From: Colimorpha_A sp045540115
GTDB taxonomy: Bacteria > Bacillota > Clostridia > Oscillospirales > CAG-272
Reading direction: 5' to 3'
Assembly (NCBI GenBank): GCA_045540115.1
Contig: JAZQGR010000082.1
Span: 23,866 to 87,865 of the forward strand
DNA: 64,000 bases
Shown here: piece after piece, positions 1 to 8,912 of the stretch
Position numbering within the stretch: the first letter of the stretch is position 1
Layout of the letters: each line of letters opens with the position of its first letter
Program-made: the position numbers and the translations under genes
Notes under the pieces: generated by a model
Database searches by the model: none
The model's input: the letters and a program-made list of their open reading frames with translations, nothing else
What the model was told of the DNA's origin: nothing

Positions 1-72
1 TTGCATAAGGTTTACTTCCCTAAAGTTTTTGAAATATATATGTATTTTGGCAGTATTTTAACATATTTTATA

Positions 73-101
73 TTGAATGTCAAGGGATTTCTCGCTATAA
101 T
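73..101 (+). promoter_or_regulatory. Sigma-A promoter of the uronate operon
   Basis: TTGAAT at 73-78 and TATAAT at 96-101 are separated by 17 bases. The predicted transcription start is about 50 bases upstream of the esterase start codon at 154. Confidence 0.7.
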
Positions 102-153
102 GGACTTACAATATATTCCTTCACACATAGAAGGAGAAAAAAGGAGAAGCATT

Positions 154-1191
154 ATGATTAAGGAAATTAAAGGCGACCGTGTTCATCAGTATCTGACAAA
201 GTACGTAGCTCCGAAGCTTTCGTTTGACGAGAGCCGCAATTATGACGAGTGGAGAGACGAGATCAAGAGCAAGCTGAGAGAGCTTCTCGGTCTTGATATT
301 ATTGCCGAAAACGCTTGCCCGACGAATATTGATATTGAGGAAACGGTTGAATTTGACACATATACGAGAATCCGTTTTACTTACGAGAGCGAAAAGGAGA
401 ACTTTGTTCCCGCGTATCTTCTCCTTCCGAAGAAGGAAGGAAAGTTCCCGCTTGCAATAGCGCTTCAGGGACATTCGACGGGCTTCCATATTTCCATCGG
501 TGAGTCTAAATACGATATTGACTCAAGATTCCTTGAGAGCGGCACCTTCGGTCTTCAGGCGCTCAAGAACGGCTTCGCGGTTCTCTGCATTGAGCAGAGA
601 GGTATGGGCGAGACGCGTTCTCCTCGTTATCCCGGCCCCGGCGGAGTTCATGCGTGCTGCTTTACTGCTATGACCGCCGTCAACCTCGGAAGAACCGTTA
701 TCGGTGAAAGAGTATGGGACGTCAGCCGCGGTATTGACGCGCTTGAAGAAATGGCTTACGATTGCATCGACCTCGATAAGATCGTCGTTCTCGGTAACTC
801 GGGCGGCGGTACAGCTTCTTTCTATGCGGGCTGCTGTGAGGAGAGAATCGGAATCGTTGCTCCCTCCTGCGCGTTCTGCTCTTACAGCGCGTCTATAATG
901 TCGATCCTTCACTGCGTCTGCAACAACATTCCGCAGGCGTCGAGATGGTTTGAGATGGAGGATCTTTCCTGCCTTATCGCTCCGAGAAGGCTTGCCGTAC
1001 TTACAGGTAAGCTCGACGATATCTTCCCGCTTGCAGGCGTTGAGAAGTCCTACGAGACGGTAGAAAAGATCTTTGCAAAGGCCGGCGTGCCCGACAATTG
1101 CTCGCTCACCGTTATGCCGAAGGCGCATTATTGGTGTGAGACAGAGGCTTGGGAAACCATAAATAAAGTGAAAGCGGAGCTTAACTGGTAA
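154..1191 (+). CDS. Alpha/beta hydrolase, acetyl-xylan/pectin-esterase-like
   Basis: Predicted 345-residue cytoplasmic alpha/beta hydrolase of the dienelactone-hydrolase/acetyl-esterase type. The nucleophile elbow GNSGGG is present, an Asp lies in LTGKLDD and a His in the C-terminal KAHYW, giving a plausible Ser-Asp-His triad. There is no signal peptide. The frame is open to the window edge, but ATG 154 is chosen because AAGGAG precedes it and a promoter lies at 73-101. It is the first gene of the uronate operon and overlaps the tagaturonate reductase by one base, so a role in removing acetyl or methyl esters from imported pectin or hemicellulose fragments is inferred. The substrate is not determined. 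Confidence 0.75.
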   Translation: MIKEIKGDRVHQYLTKYVAPKLSFDESRNYDEWRDEIKSKLRELLGLDIIAENACPTNIDIEETVEFDTYTRIRFTYESEKENFVPAYLLLPKKEGKFPLAIALQGHSTGFHISIGESKYDIDSRFLESGTFGLQALKNGFAVLCIEQRGMGETRSPRYPGPGGVHACCFTAMTAVNLGRTVIGERVWDVSRGIDALEEMAYDCIDLDKIVVLGNSGGGTASFYAGCCEERIGIVAPSCAFCSYSASIMSILHCVCNNIPQASRWFEMEDLSCLIAPRRLAVLTGKLDDIFPLAGVEKSYETVEKIFAKAGVPDNCSLTVMPKAHYWCETEAWETINKVKAELNW

Positions 1192-2564
1192 TGACAAAGA
1201 TTCTTCAATACGGTCAGGGCAACTTTCTTCGTGCCTTTGCCGACACGTATTTCAACACGCTTAACGAGGAGGGCGGGGATTATTCCGTCACGGTCATAAA
1301 GCCGATACCGATGGGAGATCTTTCCGACTTCGATAAGCAGAACAACGTCTATCACACCGTTCTTCGCGGAAGCAAGGACGGAAGAAGCGTTGAGGACGTA
1401 TACAGGATCGAGGTTCTCGACAAGGTGCTTTCGCCCTTCGAGGATCCCGACAGCTACTATGCGCTTGCTCGCGATCCCGAGCTTAAGATCATTGTTTCGA
1501 ACACCACCGAGGCGGGAATCTGCTTTAACGGTGATGACGATATAAACGGCTTTGAGGATATAACCTATCCCGCAAAGCTTACAAAATTCTTGCTTGAACG
1601 CTTTCGGGCGGGTCTCGGCGGGGTTTATCTCCTCCCCGTTGAGCTCATTGATAACAATGCGGACGTTTTACGCGATTGCGTCGGTCGTTACATTGAGCTC
1701 TGGGATCTGCCTGAAACGTTTAAGATATGGAACGAGAAGGAGAATTACTACTGCAATACCCTTGTCGACCGTATCGTCTCGGGTTATCCCCGCGATATAG
1801 AAACGAAGGAGCGTCTTACCGCTCTTATCGGTGAAAACGACGCGCTTATGACGATAGGCGAGCCCTTCGGACTCTGGGCTATCGAAAACAAGGGAGATAT
1901 TGCCGACTACGTAAAGGAAGGCAAGCACAATATCGAGGTCGTTCTGACGAACGATATCGGATATTACAAGAAGCGCAAGGTTCGTGTTCTTAACGGAAGC
2001 CATACGAATCTCGTTCCCGCGGGACTCTGGGAGGGTGAGCACACCGTTTACGATTGTATGATGAACGAAAAGCTTCGTTCCTTCCTGCTCGAAACTCTCG
2101 AAAACGAGATCGTTCCTTTCGTATCAAACGATATAAATGCGACAAAGGTGTTTGCCGACAGCGTGCTTGACCGCTTCGCGAATCCTTACCTTAACCATCA
2201 GCTTACCTCTATCGCGCTTAACAGCATCTCGAAATGGAGAGCGAGAAATCTGCCGTCCTTCAAGGATTATTACGAGAAGCACGGCGTTGTCGCGCCTAAT
2301 ATGACAAAGGGCTTCGCATATCTTATGCAGCTTTACCGTTCCGTTTCGGAATGCGAGGGAAAGTACGTTGCGTCACTTCCGAGCCGCAAGATCGAGGTGG
2401 TCGACGATAAGCCCTATCTTGATTATTTCGTCGGCGGCGGAAGCGTTGAAGCCTTTATGAAGGACGAAAAGGTATGGGGCGAGGATCTTACCGCATACGA
2501 AGGATTCCTTTCTTCGGTGCTTAAGTACGTTAAGGCTCTTGAAAATGGAGAATCGCTTATATGA
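1191..2564 (+). CDS. uxaB: Tagaturonate reductase (altronate oxidoreductase)
   Basis: Reduces D-tagaturonate to D-altronate with NADH, the second step of galacturonate catabolism. The 457 residues match the mannitol-dehydrogenase superfamily. The N-terminal GQGNFLRAF stretch is the usual dinucleotide-binding start of tagaturonate reductases, and VRVLNGSHT is a typical central family motif. The start overlaps the preceding stop (TAATG), and its own stop overlaps the next start (ATGA), so translation is probably coupled. The neighbours supply the steps on both sides of the reaction, which supports the assignment over mannonate oxidoreductase (UxuB), a close relative that cannot be fully excluded. 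Confidence 0.9.
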   Translation: MTKILQYGQGNFLRAFADTYFNTLNEEGGDYSVTVIKPIPMGDLSDFDKQNNVYHTVLRGSKDGRSVEDVYRIEVLDKVLSPFEDPDSYYALARDPELKIIVSNTTEAGICFNGDDDINGFEDITYPAKLTKFLLERFRAGLGGVYLLPVELIDNNADVLRDCVGRYIELWDLPETFKIWNEKENYYCNTLVDRIVSGYPRDIETKERLTALIGENDALMTIGEPFGLWAIENKGDIADYVKEGKHNIEVVLTNDIGYYKKRKVRVLNGSHTNLVPAGLWEGEHTVYDCMMNEKLRSFLLETLENEIVPFVSNDINATKVFADSVLDRFANPYLNHQLTSIALNSISKWRARNLPSFKDYYEKHGVVAPNMTKGFAYLMQLYRSVSECEGKYVASLPSRKIEVVDDKPYLDYFVGGGSVEAFMKDEKVWGEDLTAYEGFLSSVLKYVKALENGESLI

Positions 2565-3958
2565 AAACGCTTGTTATAAATGAAAAGGATAACGTTGCCG
2601 TCGCTCTTGAGGACGGCACGGTAGCGAAGGGACATAAATTCGCCCGCCGCGACATTCGTAAGGGCGAAACGGTCATAAAATACGGCGAGATCATCGGTCG
2701 TGCGACTGCCGATATCAAGGAGGGCGAGTGGGTACACAGCCATAACGTCCGCTCCCATCTCGACGAGGATATGGAATACAGCTACAACCCGATCGAATGC
2801 CCGAAGGGAAGCGGTCACGATACCTTTATGGGTTATCGCCGTCCCTACGGTGAGACGGGTATCCGTAACGAGATATACATCATCCCGACTGTCGGATGCA
2901 TAAATCAGGTCTGTATCAAGATGTGCGAGCAGGCGCAGAAGCTGATCGGCGGAACGCTTGAGGGTATATATACCTTTACTCATCAGTTCGGCTGCTCTCA
3001 GCTCGGCGACGATAACGAGAATATAAAGAAGCTTCTTTGCGCGATCGCGCTGAATCCTAATGCCGCTTACGTTCTTTTCGTCGGTCTCGGCTGCGAAAAC
3101 AACGGTCTGTCCGGCATCAAGGAGTATCTTGCGCCATTTGGCCGTGACAACATCGAGTTCTTCAACTGTCAGGAGGTCGAGGACGAGATCGCATACGGTC
3201 TTGGTATAATCGAAAAATTCGCCGAAAAGGCAAAGGAATGCGAAAGGGAAGAACGCCCCTATTCCGAGCTTAAGATCGGTCTTAAGTGCGGCGGATCCGA
3301 CGGATTTTCGGGTATTACCGCAAATCCCCTTGTCGGCACCGTTTCAGACCGCGTTATAGCTGCGGGCGGAAGCACGGTTCTTACCGAGGTTCCCGAAATG
3401 TTCGGCGCAGAGCAGATCCTGATGAACAGATGCGAAAGCCAAGAGGTCTACGAGGCGTACGAAAAGATGATCGTAAACTTCAAGAAATTCTATACCGACC
3501 ACGGATTCCCCGTATACGAGAATCCCAGCCCCGGAAACAAGGCAGGCGGAATCACGACGCTTGAAGAAAAGTCGCTCGGCTGTATAAAGAAGGGCGGCAG
3601 TTCAGCTGTCGTTGACGTTCTTTCCTACGGCGACAGAGTGAAAAAGACGGGGCTTTCCGTTCTTGACGCGCCGGGTAACGACCTCATCGCCGCGACGGCG
3701 CTTGCGGCGGCGGGCTGTCAGCTTGTCCTCTTTACAACGGGAAGAGGAACGCCATTTTCGACCTTCGTTCCGACGATGAAGATATCGACGAACGAGGCGC
3801 TTAGCTCAAAGAAGAACGGCTGGATAGACTTCAGCGCCCACAGTATGGACGCCGAAGGACTTTACGACCTCATCAAAAAGACGGTAAACGGCGAATATAT
3901 CTGCAAGAGCGAATGCGTTCGCGAGATCGCCTTCTATAAAACGGGCGTTACCCTTTGA
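2561..3958 (+). CDS. uxaA: Altronate dehydratase
   Basis: Dehydrates D-altronate to 2-keto-3-deoxygluconate. The protein of 465 residues has an N-terminal SAF-like domain (about residues 1-90) followed by the large UxaA/GarD domain. The block YGETGIRNEIYIIP, then VGCIN and HQFGC, is characteristic of the family, and the conserved Cys residues fit iron binding. It overlaps uxaB by four bases. It is somewhat shorter than the roughly 495-residue enterobacterial enzyme. No terminator follows. A 112-base gap with a fresh promoter separates it from the isomerase gene. Confidence 0.92.
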   Translation: MKTLVINEKDNVAVALEDGTVAKGHKFARRDIRKGETVIKYGEIIGRATADIKEGEWVHSHNVRSHLDEDMEYSYNPIECPKGSGHDTFMGYRRPYGETGIRNEIYIIPTVGCINQVCIKMCEQAQKLIGGTLEGIYTFTHQFGCSQLGDDNENIKKLLCAIALNPNAAYVLFVGLGCENNGLSGIKEYLAPFGRDNIEFFNCQEVEDEIAYGLGIIEKFAEKAKECEREERPYSELKIGLKCGGSDGFSGITANPLVGTVSDRVIAAGGSTVLTEVPEMFGAEQILMNRCESQEVYEAYEKMIVNFKKFYTDHGFPVYENPSPGNKAGGITTLEEKSLGCIKKGGSSAVVDVLSYGDRVKKTGLSVLDAPGNDLIAATALAAAGCQLVLFTTGRGTPFSTFVPTMKISTNEALSSKKNGWIDFSAHSMDAEGLYDLIKKTVNGEYICKSECVREIAFYKTGVTL

Positions 3959-4006
3959 GACGGATTGCGTTTTTGCCGACAAAACCAAATAATCCGTTCA
4001 AAAAGG

Positions 4007-4035
4007 TTGAAATCCCAAGCCCTTTAGTTTATAAT
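4007..4035 (+). promoter_or_regulatory. Sigma-A promoter before uxaC
   Basis: TTGAAA at 4007-4012 and TATAAT at 4030-4035 with a 17-base spacer. The leader ends in AAAAGGAG upstream of ATG 4071. This splits the uronate genes into two transcription units, or gives an internal start. Confidence 0.7.
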
Positions 4036-4070
4036 AAAGGTAATAATAAAGCTCTAAAAAGGAGATAATT

Positions 4071-5459
4071 ATGAGCTATATAAAGGAAAATTTTCTGCTG
4101 ACCACAAAGACGGCGGAAAAGCTGTATAACGAATACGCGGCAGATATGCCGATATTCGACTACCATTGCCATCTTCCCGAAAAGGTGATCCTTGAGAACA
4201 AGCAGTTCTCCGACCTTTACGAGATCTGGCTCTCGGGCGACCATTACAAGTGGCGTCTTATGAGAAACTACGGCGTTGACGAGGAGTACATTACGGGAAG
4301 CGCGTCAAACAAGGATAAGTTCCTTGCATACTGCCGCACTCTCGGTACCGCCTTCGGAAACCCGCTCTACCATTGGTCACAGGTAGAGCTTGAAACCTTC
4401 TTCGGCTGTACTTTAGACATCAACGAAAAGAACGCCGAGGCGATCTGGGAGCAGTGCAACACCTACATAAAGGAAAACAACGTTACTCCCCAAAGCCTTA
4501 TCGAGGGCTCAAACGTTGCATATCTCTGCACGACGAACGAAATTTTCGACGACCTCACGACCTTTGAGGAGATCGAAAAGAAAAATTACGCTTTCAAGGT
4601 ATATCCCGCATTCAGAGCAGACAAGATAATGAATATCGAGGCTGACGCGTATCTGACCTTCGTAGGTAAGCTCGGAGATATTCAGTGTCTTAACTGTCTT
4701 GAACGCAAAATCGAGGAAAGACTGAAGGAGTTCATCGCTCACGGAACCGTCGCGACCGATATCGCGCTTCAGAAGGTTTACCCCGTAGCGGCGAAGGAGG
4801 AAGCCGCAAAGGTGTTCGCAAGCCGTCTTGCAGGTAATCCCGTTTCCGCTTCGGAGCAGGAGATCTTCAAAGGATACCTTACATATTTCCTCTTCAAGCT
4901 TTATGCTAAGTATGATCTCGCGACCGAGCTTCACGTCGGTGCGATGAGAAACAATAACAGCGTTATGCTGAATAAGCTCGGTCTCGATACCGGCTATGAC
5001 AGCATCGCCGAGGACAACAGCATCGCGAATATGTCGCGCCTGTTCGACCGACTCAATAACGAGGGCAGCCTTCCAAAGACCATTGTGTTCAACCTCAACC
5101 CGAAGATGAATACCGAGATCATGACTCTTATCGGCTCCTTCCAGGACAGCGTGGCGAAGGGCAAGATGCAGTTCGGCCCCGCTTGGTGGTTCCTCGACAA
5201 TAAGGTCGGTATGGAAAATCATCTCCGCGACCTAACCGCGACGGGACATATCGGCGCCTTCGTCGGTATGCTTACCGACAGCCGTTCCTTCCTCTCCTAT
5301 CCCCGTCACCACTACTTCCGCCGTATTCTTTGCTCTTACTTCGGCGAGATGATGGAAAACGGCGAGATGACGGGCGATATCGAGCTTGTCGGAAGCGTAG
5401 TAAAGGACATTTGTATAAACAACGTAGTTGAATATCTGGGGGTAAAGAAAAATGGATAA
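4071..5459 (+). CDS. uxaC: Glucuronate/galacturonate isomerase
   Basis: Isomerises D-galacturonate to D-tagaturonate (and D-glucuronate to D-fructuronate). The 462-residue protein belongs to the amidohydrolase-like uronate isomerase family. FDYHCHLPE near residue 27 is the family's metal-site motif, and DNKVGMENHLRDL plus LTDSRSFLSYPRHHYFRR near the C terminus are typical conserved blocks. AAGGAG lies before ATG 4071. The end overlaps the aldolase gene by eight bases. Placing the first pathway enzyme after the second and third suggests that transcription of the operon is not ordered by reaction step. Confidence 0.93.
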   Translation: MSYIKENFLLTTKTAEKLYNEYAADMPIFDYHCHLPEKVILENKQFSDLYEIWLSGDHYKWRLMRNYGVDEEYITGSASNKDKFLAYCRTLGTAFGNPLYHWSQVELETFFGCTLDINEKNAEAIWEQCNTYIKENNVTPQSLIEGSNVAYLCTTNEIFDDLTTFEEIEKKNYAFKVYPAFRADKIMNIEADAYLTFVGKLGDIQCLNCLERKIEERLKEFIAHGTVATDIALQKVYPVAAKEEAAKVFASRLAGNPVSASEQEIFKGYLTYFLFKLYAKYDLATELHVGAMRNNNSVMLNKLGLDTGYDSIAEDNSIANMSRLFDRLNNEGSLPKTIVFNLNPKMNTEIMTLIGSFQDSVAKGKMQFGPAWWFLDNKVGMENHLRDLTATGHIGAFVGMLTDSRSFLSYPRHHYFRRILCSYFGEMMENGEMTGDIELVGSVVKDICINNVVEYLGVKKNG

Positions 5460-6012
5460 GCTCATTCCTGTTGTTGTAATCAAAGAATTAGGTGAGACCG
5501 ATAAGATTCTCACCGCGCTCAAAAAGAGCGGAATCAACTGTGCGGAGATCACCTTCCGTACCGCTTGTGCCGCAGAGGCTATCGCTTACGCGGTCAAGAA
5601 TTATCCCGAAATGAATATCGGTGCGGGAACTGTTATCAATGCCGAACAGTGCGAGAAGGCACTTGAGGCAGGAGCGAAGTTCATCGTTTCGCCCGGTCTT
5701 TCGATCCCCGTTGCAGAGATCTGCAAGGAGAGAGGGATCACCTATTATCCCGGCTGTGTAACGCCTACCGAGATCATGCAGGCGCTCGAGCTCGGAATTA
5801 CGGTCGTTAAGTTCTTCCCCGCAAACGTTTACGGCGGTCTTAAGGCTCTCAAGGCACTTGCGGCTCCCTTCCCGCAGATCAAGTTCATTCCGACGGGCGG
5901 AGTTGACAGAAACAATCTTGACGATTTCCTTAATTTCGATAAGGTATATGCAGTCGGCGGAAGCTTCATGGTAAGCGAAGCACTTGAGAAAATGGAGGCG
6001 GAAAACAAATGA
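5452..6012 (+). CDS. eda: 2-keto-3-deoxy-6-phosphogluconate aldolase
   Basis: Cleaves KDPG to pyruvate and glyceraldehyde-3-phosphate, the last pathway step. At 186 residues it is shorter than typical Eda (about 205-215). The key residues remain: the Glu of EITFRT, the GAGTV phosphate-binding strand, and the Schiff-base Lys of VVKFFPA. The tail GGSFMVSE is also conserved. ATG 5452 has a GGGGG stretch about nine bases upstream and lies inside the end of uxaC. It overlaps kdgK by four bases. Confidence 0.92.
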   Translation: MDKLIPVVVIKELGETDKILTALKKSGINCAEITFRTACAAEAIAYAVKNYPEMNIGAGTVINAEQCEKALEAGAKFIVSPGLSIPVAEICKERGITYYPGCVTPTEIMQALELGITVVKFFPANVYGGLKALKALAAPFPQIKFIPTGGVDRNNLDDFLNFDKVYAVGGSFMVSEALEKMEAENK

Positions 6013-7031
6013 AAACAGCAGTAACCTTCGGCGAGCTTATGCTTCGTCTTGCGCCCGAAAACTATCTCAGATTCCTTCAGGCGGAAAAGTATCAGGCAAC
6101 CTTCGGCGGCGCCGAGGCAAACGTGGCGGTATCGCTTGCAAATTACGGAATCAACGCTCAGTTCGTAACCAAGCTCCCGGCTCACGAGATCGGTCAGTCG
6201 GCGGTAAACAGCCTCCGCAAGTTCGGAGTTGATACCTCGAAGATCGTTCGCGGAGGCGAGCGCGTCGGTATCTATTATTGTGAAAAAGGCGCTTCTCAGC
6301 GTCCGAGTAAGGTCATCTACGATCGCGCTTACAGTGCTATCGCAATGGCAAAGAAGGAGGATTTCGACTGGGATTCCATCCTCGACGGCGCTGAATGGTT
6401 CCACTTCACGGGTATTACTCCCGCTCTCTCCGACGAGATGGCTGAGATCACTCTTGAAGCCTGCAAGGCGGCAAGAGCAAAGGGAATCACCGTTTCCTGC
6501 GACCTTAACTTCCGCAAGAAGCTCTGGAGCAAGGAAAAGGCCGGACAGGTAATGGGAGAGATCTGCAAGTACGTTGACGTATGCATCGCAAACGAGGAGG
6601 ATGCGAAGGACGTATTTGGAATCGAGGCAGACGGAAGCGACATCACGGGCGGAAAGCTTGACCGCGACGGATATATCTCGGTTGCGAAGAAGCTCACCGA
6701 CCGCTTCGGCTTCAAGGCAGTTGCTATCACTCTCCGTGAGAGCAAGAGCGCAAACGACAACGACTGGTCGGGTATGCTCTACATCGGCGGTCAGGCATAT
6801 TTCTCCAAGAAGTACAGCATTCATATCGTTGACCGCGTAGGCGGCGGCGACAGCTTCGGCGGCGGGCTTATCTATTCGATGATGAACGGCGTCGAGCCTC
6901 AGGCGGCAATCGAGTTTGCAATTGCGGCAAGCTGTCTCAAGCACTCGATAGAGGGCGACTACAATCTCGTTTCCGTAGCCGAGGTAATGACTCTCGCAGG
7001 CGGCGACGCAAGCGGACGAGTACAGAGATAA
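6009..7031 (+). CDS. kdgK: 2-keto-3-deoxygluconate kinase (PfkB family)
   Basis: Phosphorylates 2-keto-3-deoxygluconate to KDPG using ATP. The 340-residue protein has the PfkB fold: the N-terminal TFGELMLRL and GGAEANVAVSLA substrate region, and the C-terminal signature GGGDSFGGG containing the catalytic Asp. The first position of the usual GAGD motif is GGGD here, which is common among KDG kinases. It overlaps the aldolase by four bases (ATGA), and GGAGG stands upstream of the start. A strong hairpin terminator follows, so it ends the uronate operon. Confidence 0.92.
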   Translation: MKTAVTFGELMLRLAPENYLRFLQAEKYQATFGGAEANVAVSLANYGINAQFVTKLPAHEIGQSAVNSLRKFGVDTSKIVRGGERVGIYYCEKGASQRPSKVIYDRAYSAIAMAKKEDFDWDSILDGAEWFHFTGITPALSDEMAEITLEACKAARAKGITVSCDLNFRKKLWSKEKAGQVMGEICKYVDVCIANEEDAKDVFGIEADGSDITGGKLDRDGYISVAKKLTDRFGFKAVAITLRESKSANDNDWSGMLYIGGQAYFSKKYSIHIVDRVGGGDSFGGGLIYSMMNGVEPQAAIEFAIAASCLKHSIEGDYNLVSVAEVMTLAGGDASGRVQR

Positions 7032-7038
7032 TTATAGA

Positions 7039-7070
7039 ACGGGCGGATATACTGTCCGCCCGTTTGTTTG
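7039..7070 (+). terminator. Terminator of the uronate operon
   Basis: ACGGGCGGA at 7039-7047 pairs with TCCGCCCGT at 7055-7063 across a 7-base loop, followed by TTGTTTG. It is eight bases after the kdgK stop. Confidence 0.8.
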
Positions 7071-7102
7071 ACGCTTAACATATCGATAACGAACAACGTT
7101 GT

Positions 7103-7268
7103 CTTGCCTTCCCCTGAGGGGAAGGTGTCAACCGAAGGTTGACGGATGAGGTGTTCCATAGGTGAAGTAACTAATTTTAGTAAATCGGGGTTTTTTTGTT
7201 CAATACACCTCATCCGACTTCGCTCGGCGTTGCCTCACTCAGCCACCTTCCCCTCAGGGGGAGGCAAG
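7103..7268. repeat. MITE-like inverted repeat (CTTGCCTTCCCCT family)
   Basis: About 166 bp bounded by inverted ends: CTTGCCTTCCCCTGAGGGG on the left and its near complement ending in GAGGCAAG on the right. A second inner pair, GGATGAGGTGT and ACACCTCATCC, lies inside. No coding capacity is seen. A half copy of the same repeat lies at 25704-25760. It fills most of the gap between kdgK and the first DUF4091 gene. Confidence 0.75.
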
Positions 7269-7305
7269 AAAGGAACGCCTACAAAATATTTATAGGAGAA
7301 ACACT

Positions 7306-8808
7306 ATGAACACTAAAATTTCAAGCTGGCTGACTCACAGCTACGACAAGCTTCTTTCCGATTCCCCTGCCGCAACGGCAAAGGAATATACCGTATATAT
7401 GGCTAAGGGCGAGACCGAGGGCTGTCAGATCGCTTTCCGTCCCGAAAGCGACGCGAAGATCTCTCTCAAGCTCGTATCGGGTGAGCGCAGTATGATTTAC
7501 GGCATCACCTCCTGCGATCATAAGCATCTTATTGAGGGCAAGTATTATACCGACTCGACCGTTCCCTATAACGGCGATGAGATCGCAGTTGCGGCAAATG
7601 AGACTACCCCGTTCCTTATCGAGTTCAGAACATCGGCTAACGTAGAGGCGGGCGACCACGAGTTCGTTTTCGAAGCAAAGGACGGCGATAACGTTATCGG
7701 CAGCTACAAGGTGACTGTTCACGTATGGAATTTCGCCCTTCCCGTAAATAAGACGCTTCAGACCGCAGTAGGTCTTGGCAGATGGCGTATCGAGAGCCTG
7801 CACGGCTACTGTGACGACGAGCTTTACAAGAAGTATTACGATATGCTCCTCGATCACGGCATCAGCGCGTACGTTCTTCCTTACGATATTCTTGACGATC
7901 GTGCGGACGCTTATATGTCAGACCCGCGTGTGACCTCCTTCTCGATGTACTGGGAGGCGGATGATGAGAAGCTTCTCAAGTACTATAACAAGGTAACAAG
8001 CAATCCCGAATGGACGAGAAAGGCGTTCTTCTATCCTCTTGACGAGCCGTATAAGCCCGAGCATCTCGAGGAGCTTCAGAAGAGAAGTGAGCGCCTTAAG
8101 GCGCTTTGCCCGAAGATCGGACGCACATCCCCTTTCTTCACCGATATTCAGATGGGCGAAAAGACCGATCAGGTCGACCACATGGCGCAGTATATCAATA
8201 TCCACTGTCCTAAGCTCGCTCTTTACGACGACGTTATGTCGCATGAGCGCTATCTTGACTACAAGCCCGAAAAGACCTTCTGGCAGAGAATGGACGATCT
8301 TATCGCGCGCGGAGACAAAATGTGGACATATATCTGCAACGCTCCGATAAAGCCCTACGGCGCGCTTTTCGCCGACTATCCCGGCAATTGGCAGAGACCG
8401 ATCTTCTGGCAGTGCTATGAGAGAAGAGCAACCGGCTTCCTCTATTGGTCTTGCAACGCGTGGGATTATCACGGAACCAGAATCGATCCGTGGGAGACCG
8501 TCTGGAACAGCTGTATGGGAGGAAATCCCGGTGAGCCTAGCGTTCCCGTTTATGCGGAGGGAATCCTTTTCTATCCCGGAAAGAAGCTCGGAATCGACGG
8601 ACCTATCCCCTCGCTCCGTATGAAGATATTCCGTGACGGTATTGAGGATTACGAGATGTTCGTGCTCGCTGAAAAGCTTCTCGGACGCGAGTTCGTTATC
8701 GAAAAGATAAACGAGGTCACTCCCTCCCTTACCGAGTTTGCGTCGGATATCGACAAGATCACGGAAGTCAGAAAAGCCATCGGCGAAGCGATCGAAAAAG
8801 CAATATAA
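7306..8808 (+). CDS. DUF4091 / GH123-like glycoside hydrolase
   Basis: Predicted 500-residue protein without a signal peptide. An N-terminal beta-sandwich-like part (to about residue 150) precedes a TIM-barrel-like DUF4091 domain, a family distantly related to GH123 N-acetyl-galactosaminidases. The motif FYPLDEP near residue 247 carries an adjacent Asp-Glu pair, as expected for substrate-assisted catalysis in GH123. FWQCYERRATGFLYWSCN and LRMKIFRDGIEDYEMF are conserved C-terminal blocks of the family. AGGAG precedes ATG 7306, and a terminator follows. A homologue lies immediately downstream. The actual substrate is unknown; cytoplasmic action on an imported oligosaccharide is inferred. Confidence 0.78.
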   Translation: MNTKISSWLTHSYDKLLSDSPAATAKEYTVYMAKGETEGCQIAFRPESDAKISLKLVSGERSMIYGITSCDHKHLIEGKYYTDSTVPYNGDEIAVAANETTPFLIEFRTSANVEAGDHEFVFEAKDGDNVIGSYKVTVHVWNFALPVNKTLQTAVGLGRWRIESLHGYCDDELYKKYYDMLLDHGISAYVLPYDILDDRADAYMSDPRVTSFSMYWEADDEKLLKYYNKVTSNPEWTRKAFFYPLDEPYKPEHLEELQKRSERLKALCPKIGRTSPFFTDIQMGEKTDQVDHMAQYINIHCPKLALYDDVMSHERYLDYKPEKTFWQRMDDLIARGDKMWTYICNAPIKPYGALFADYPGNWQRPIFWQCYERRATGFLYWSCNAWDYHGTRIDPWETVWNSCMGGNPGEPSVPVYAEGILFYPGKKLGIDGPIPSLRMKIFRDGIEDYEMFVLAEKLLGREFVIEKINEVTPSLTEFASDIDKITEVRKAIGEAIEKAI

Positions 8809-8812
8809 AATC

Positions 8813-8845
8813 AAAAATCAGCCGTGAAAACGGCTGATTTTTTTG
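8813..8845 (+). terminator. Intrinsic terminator
   Basis: AAATCAGCCGT (8815-8825) pairs perfectly with ACGGCTGATTT (8830-8840) around a GAAA loop, followed by a T run. Confidence 0.88.
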
Positions 8846-8854
8846 CTTACTGTA

Positions 8855-8883
8855 TTGTATTATTCGAAAAGAGATGTTATAAT
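8855..8883 (+). promoter_or_regulatory. Extended -10 promoter of the second DUF4091 gene
   Basis: TTGTAT at 8855-8860, a 17-base spacer, and TATAAT at 8878-8883 preceded by TG plus one base. It lies directly after the terminator of the upstream paralogue, so the two homologues are separate transcription units. Confidence 0.72.
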
Positions 8884-8912
8884 TAAGAAAAAATTACAAG
8901 GAGGGCTATGTT

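Noticed and set aside
5829..6944. Long minus-strand frame opposite the aldolase and kdgK
   Set aside because: It has no family motifs and lies opposite two well-supported genes in an operon.
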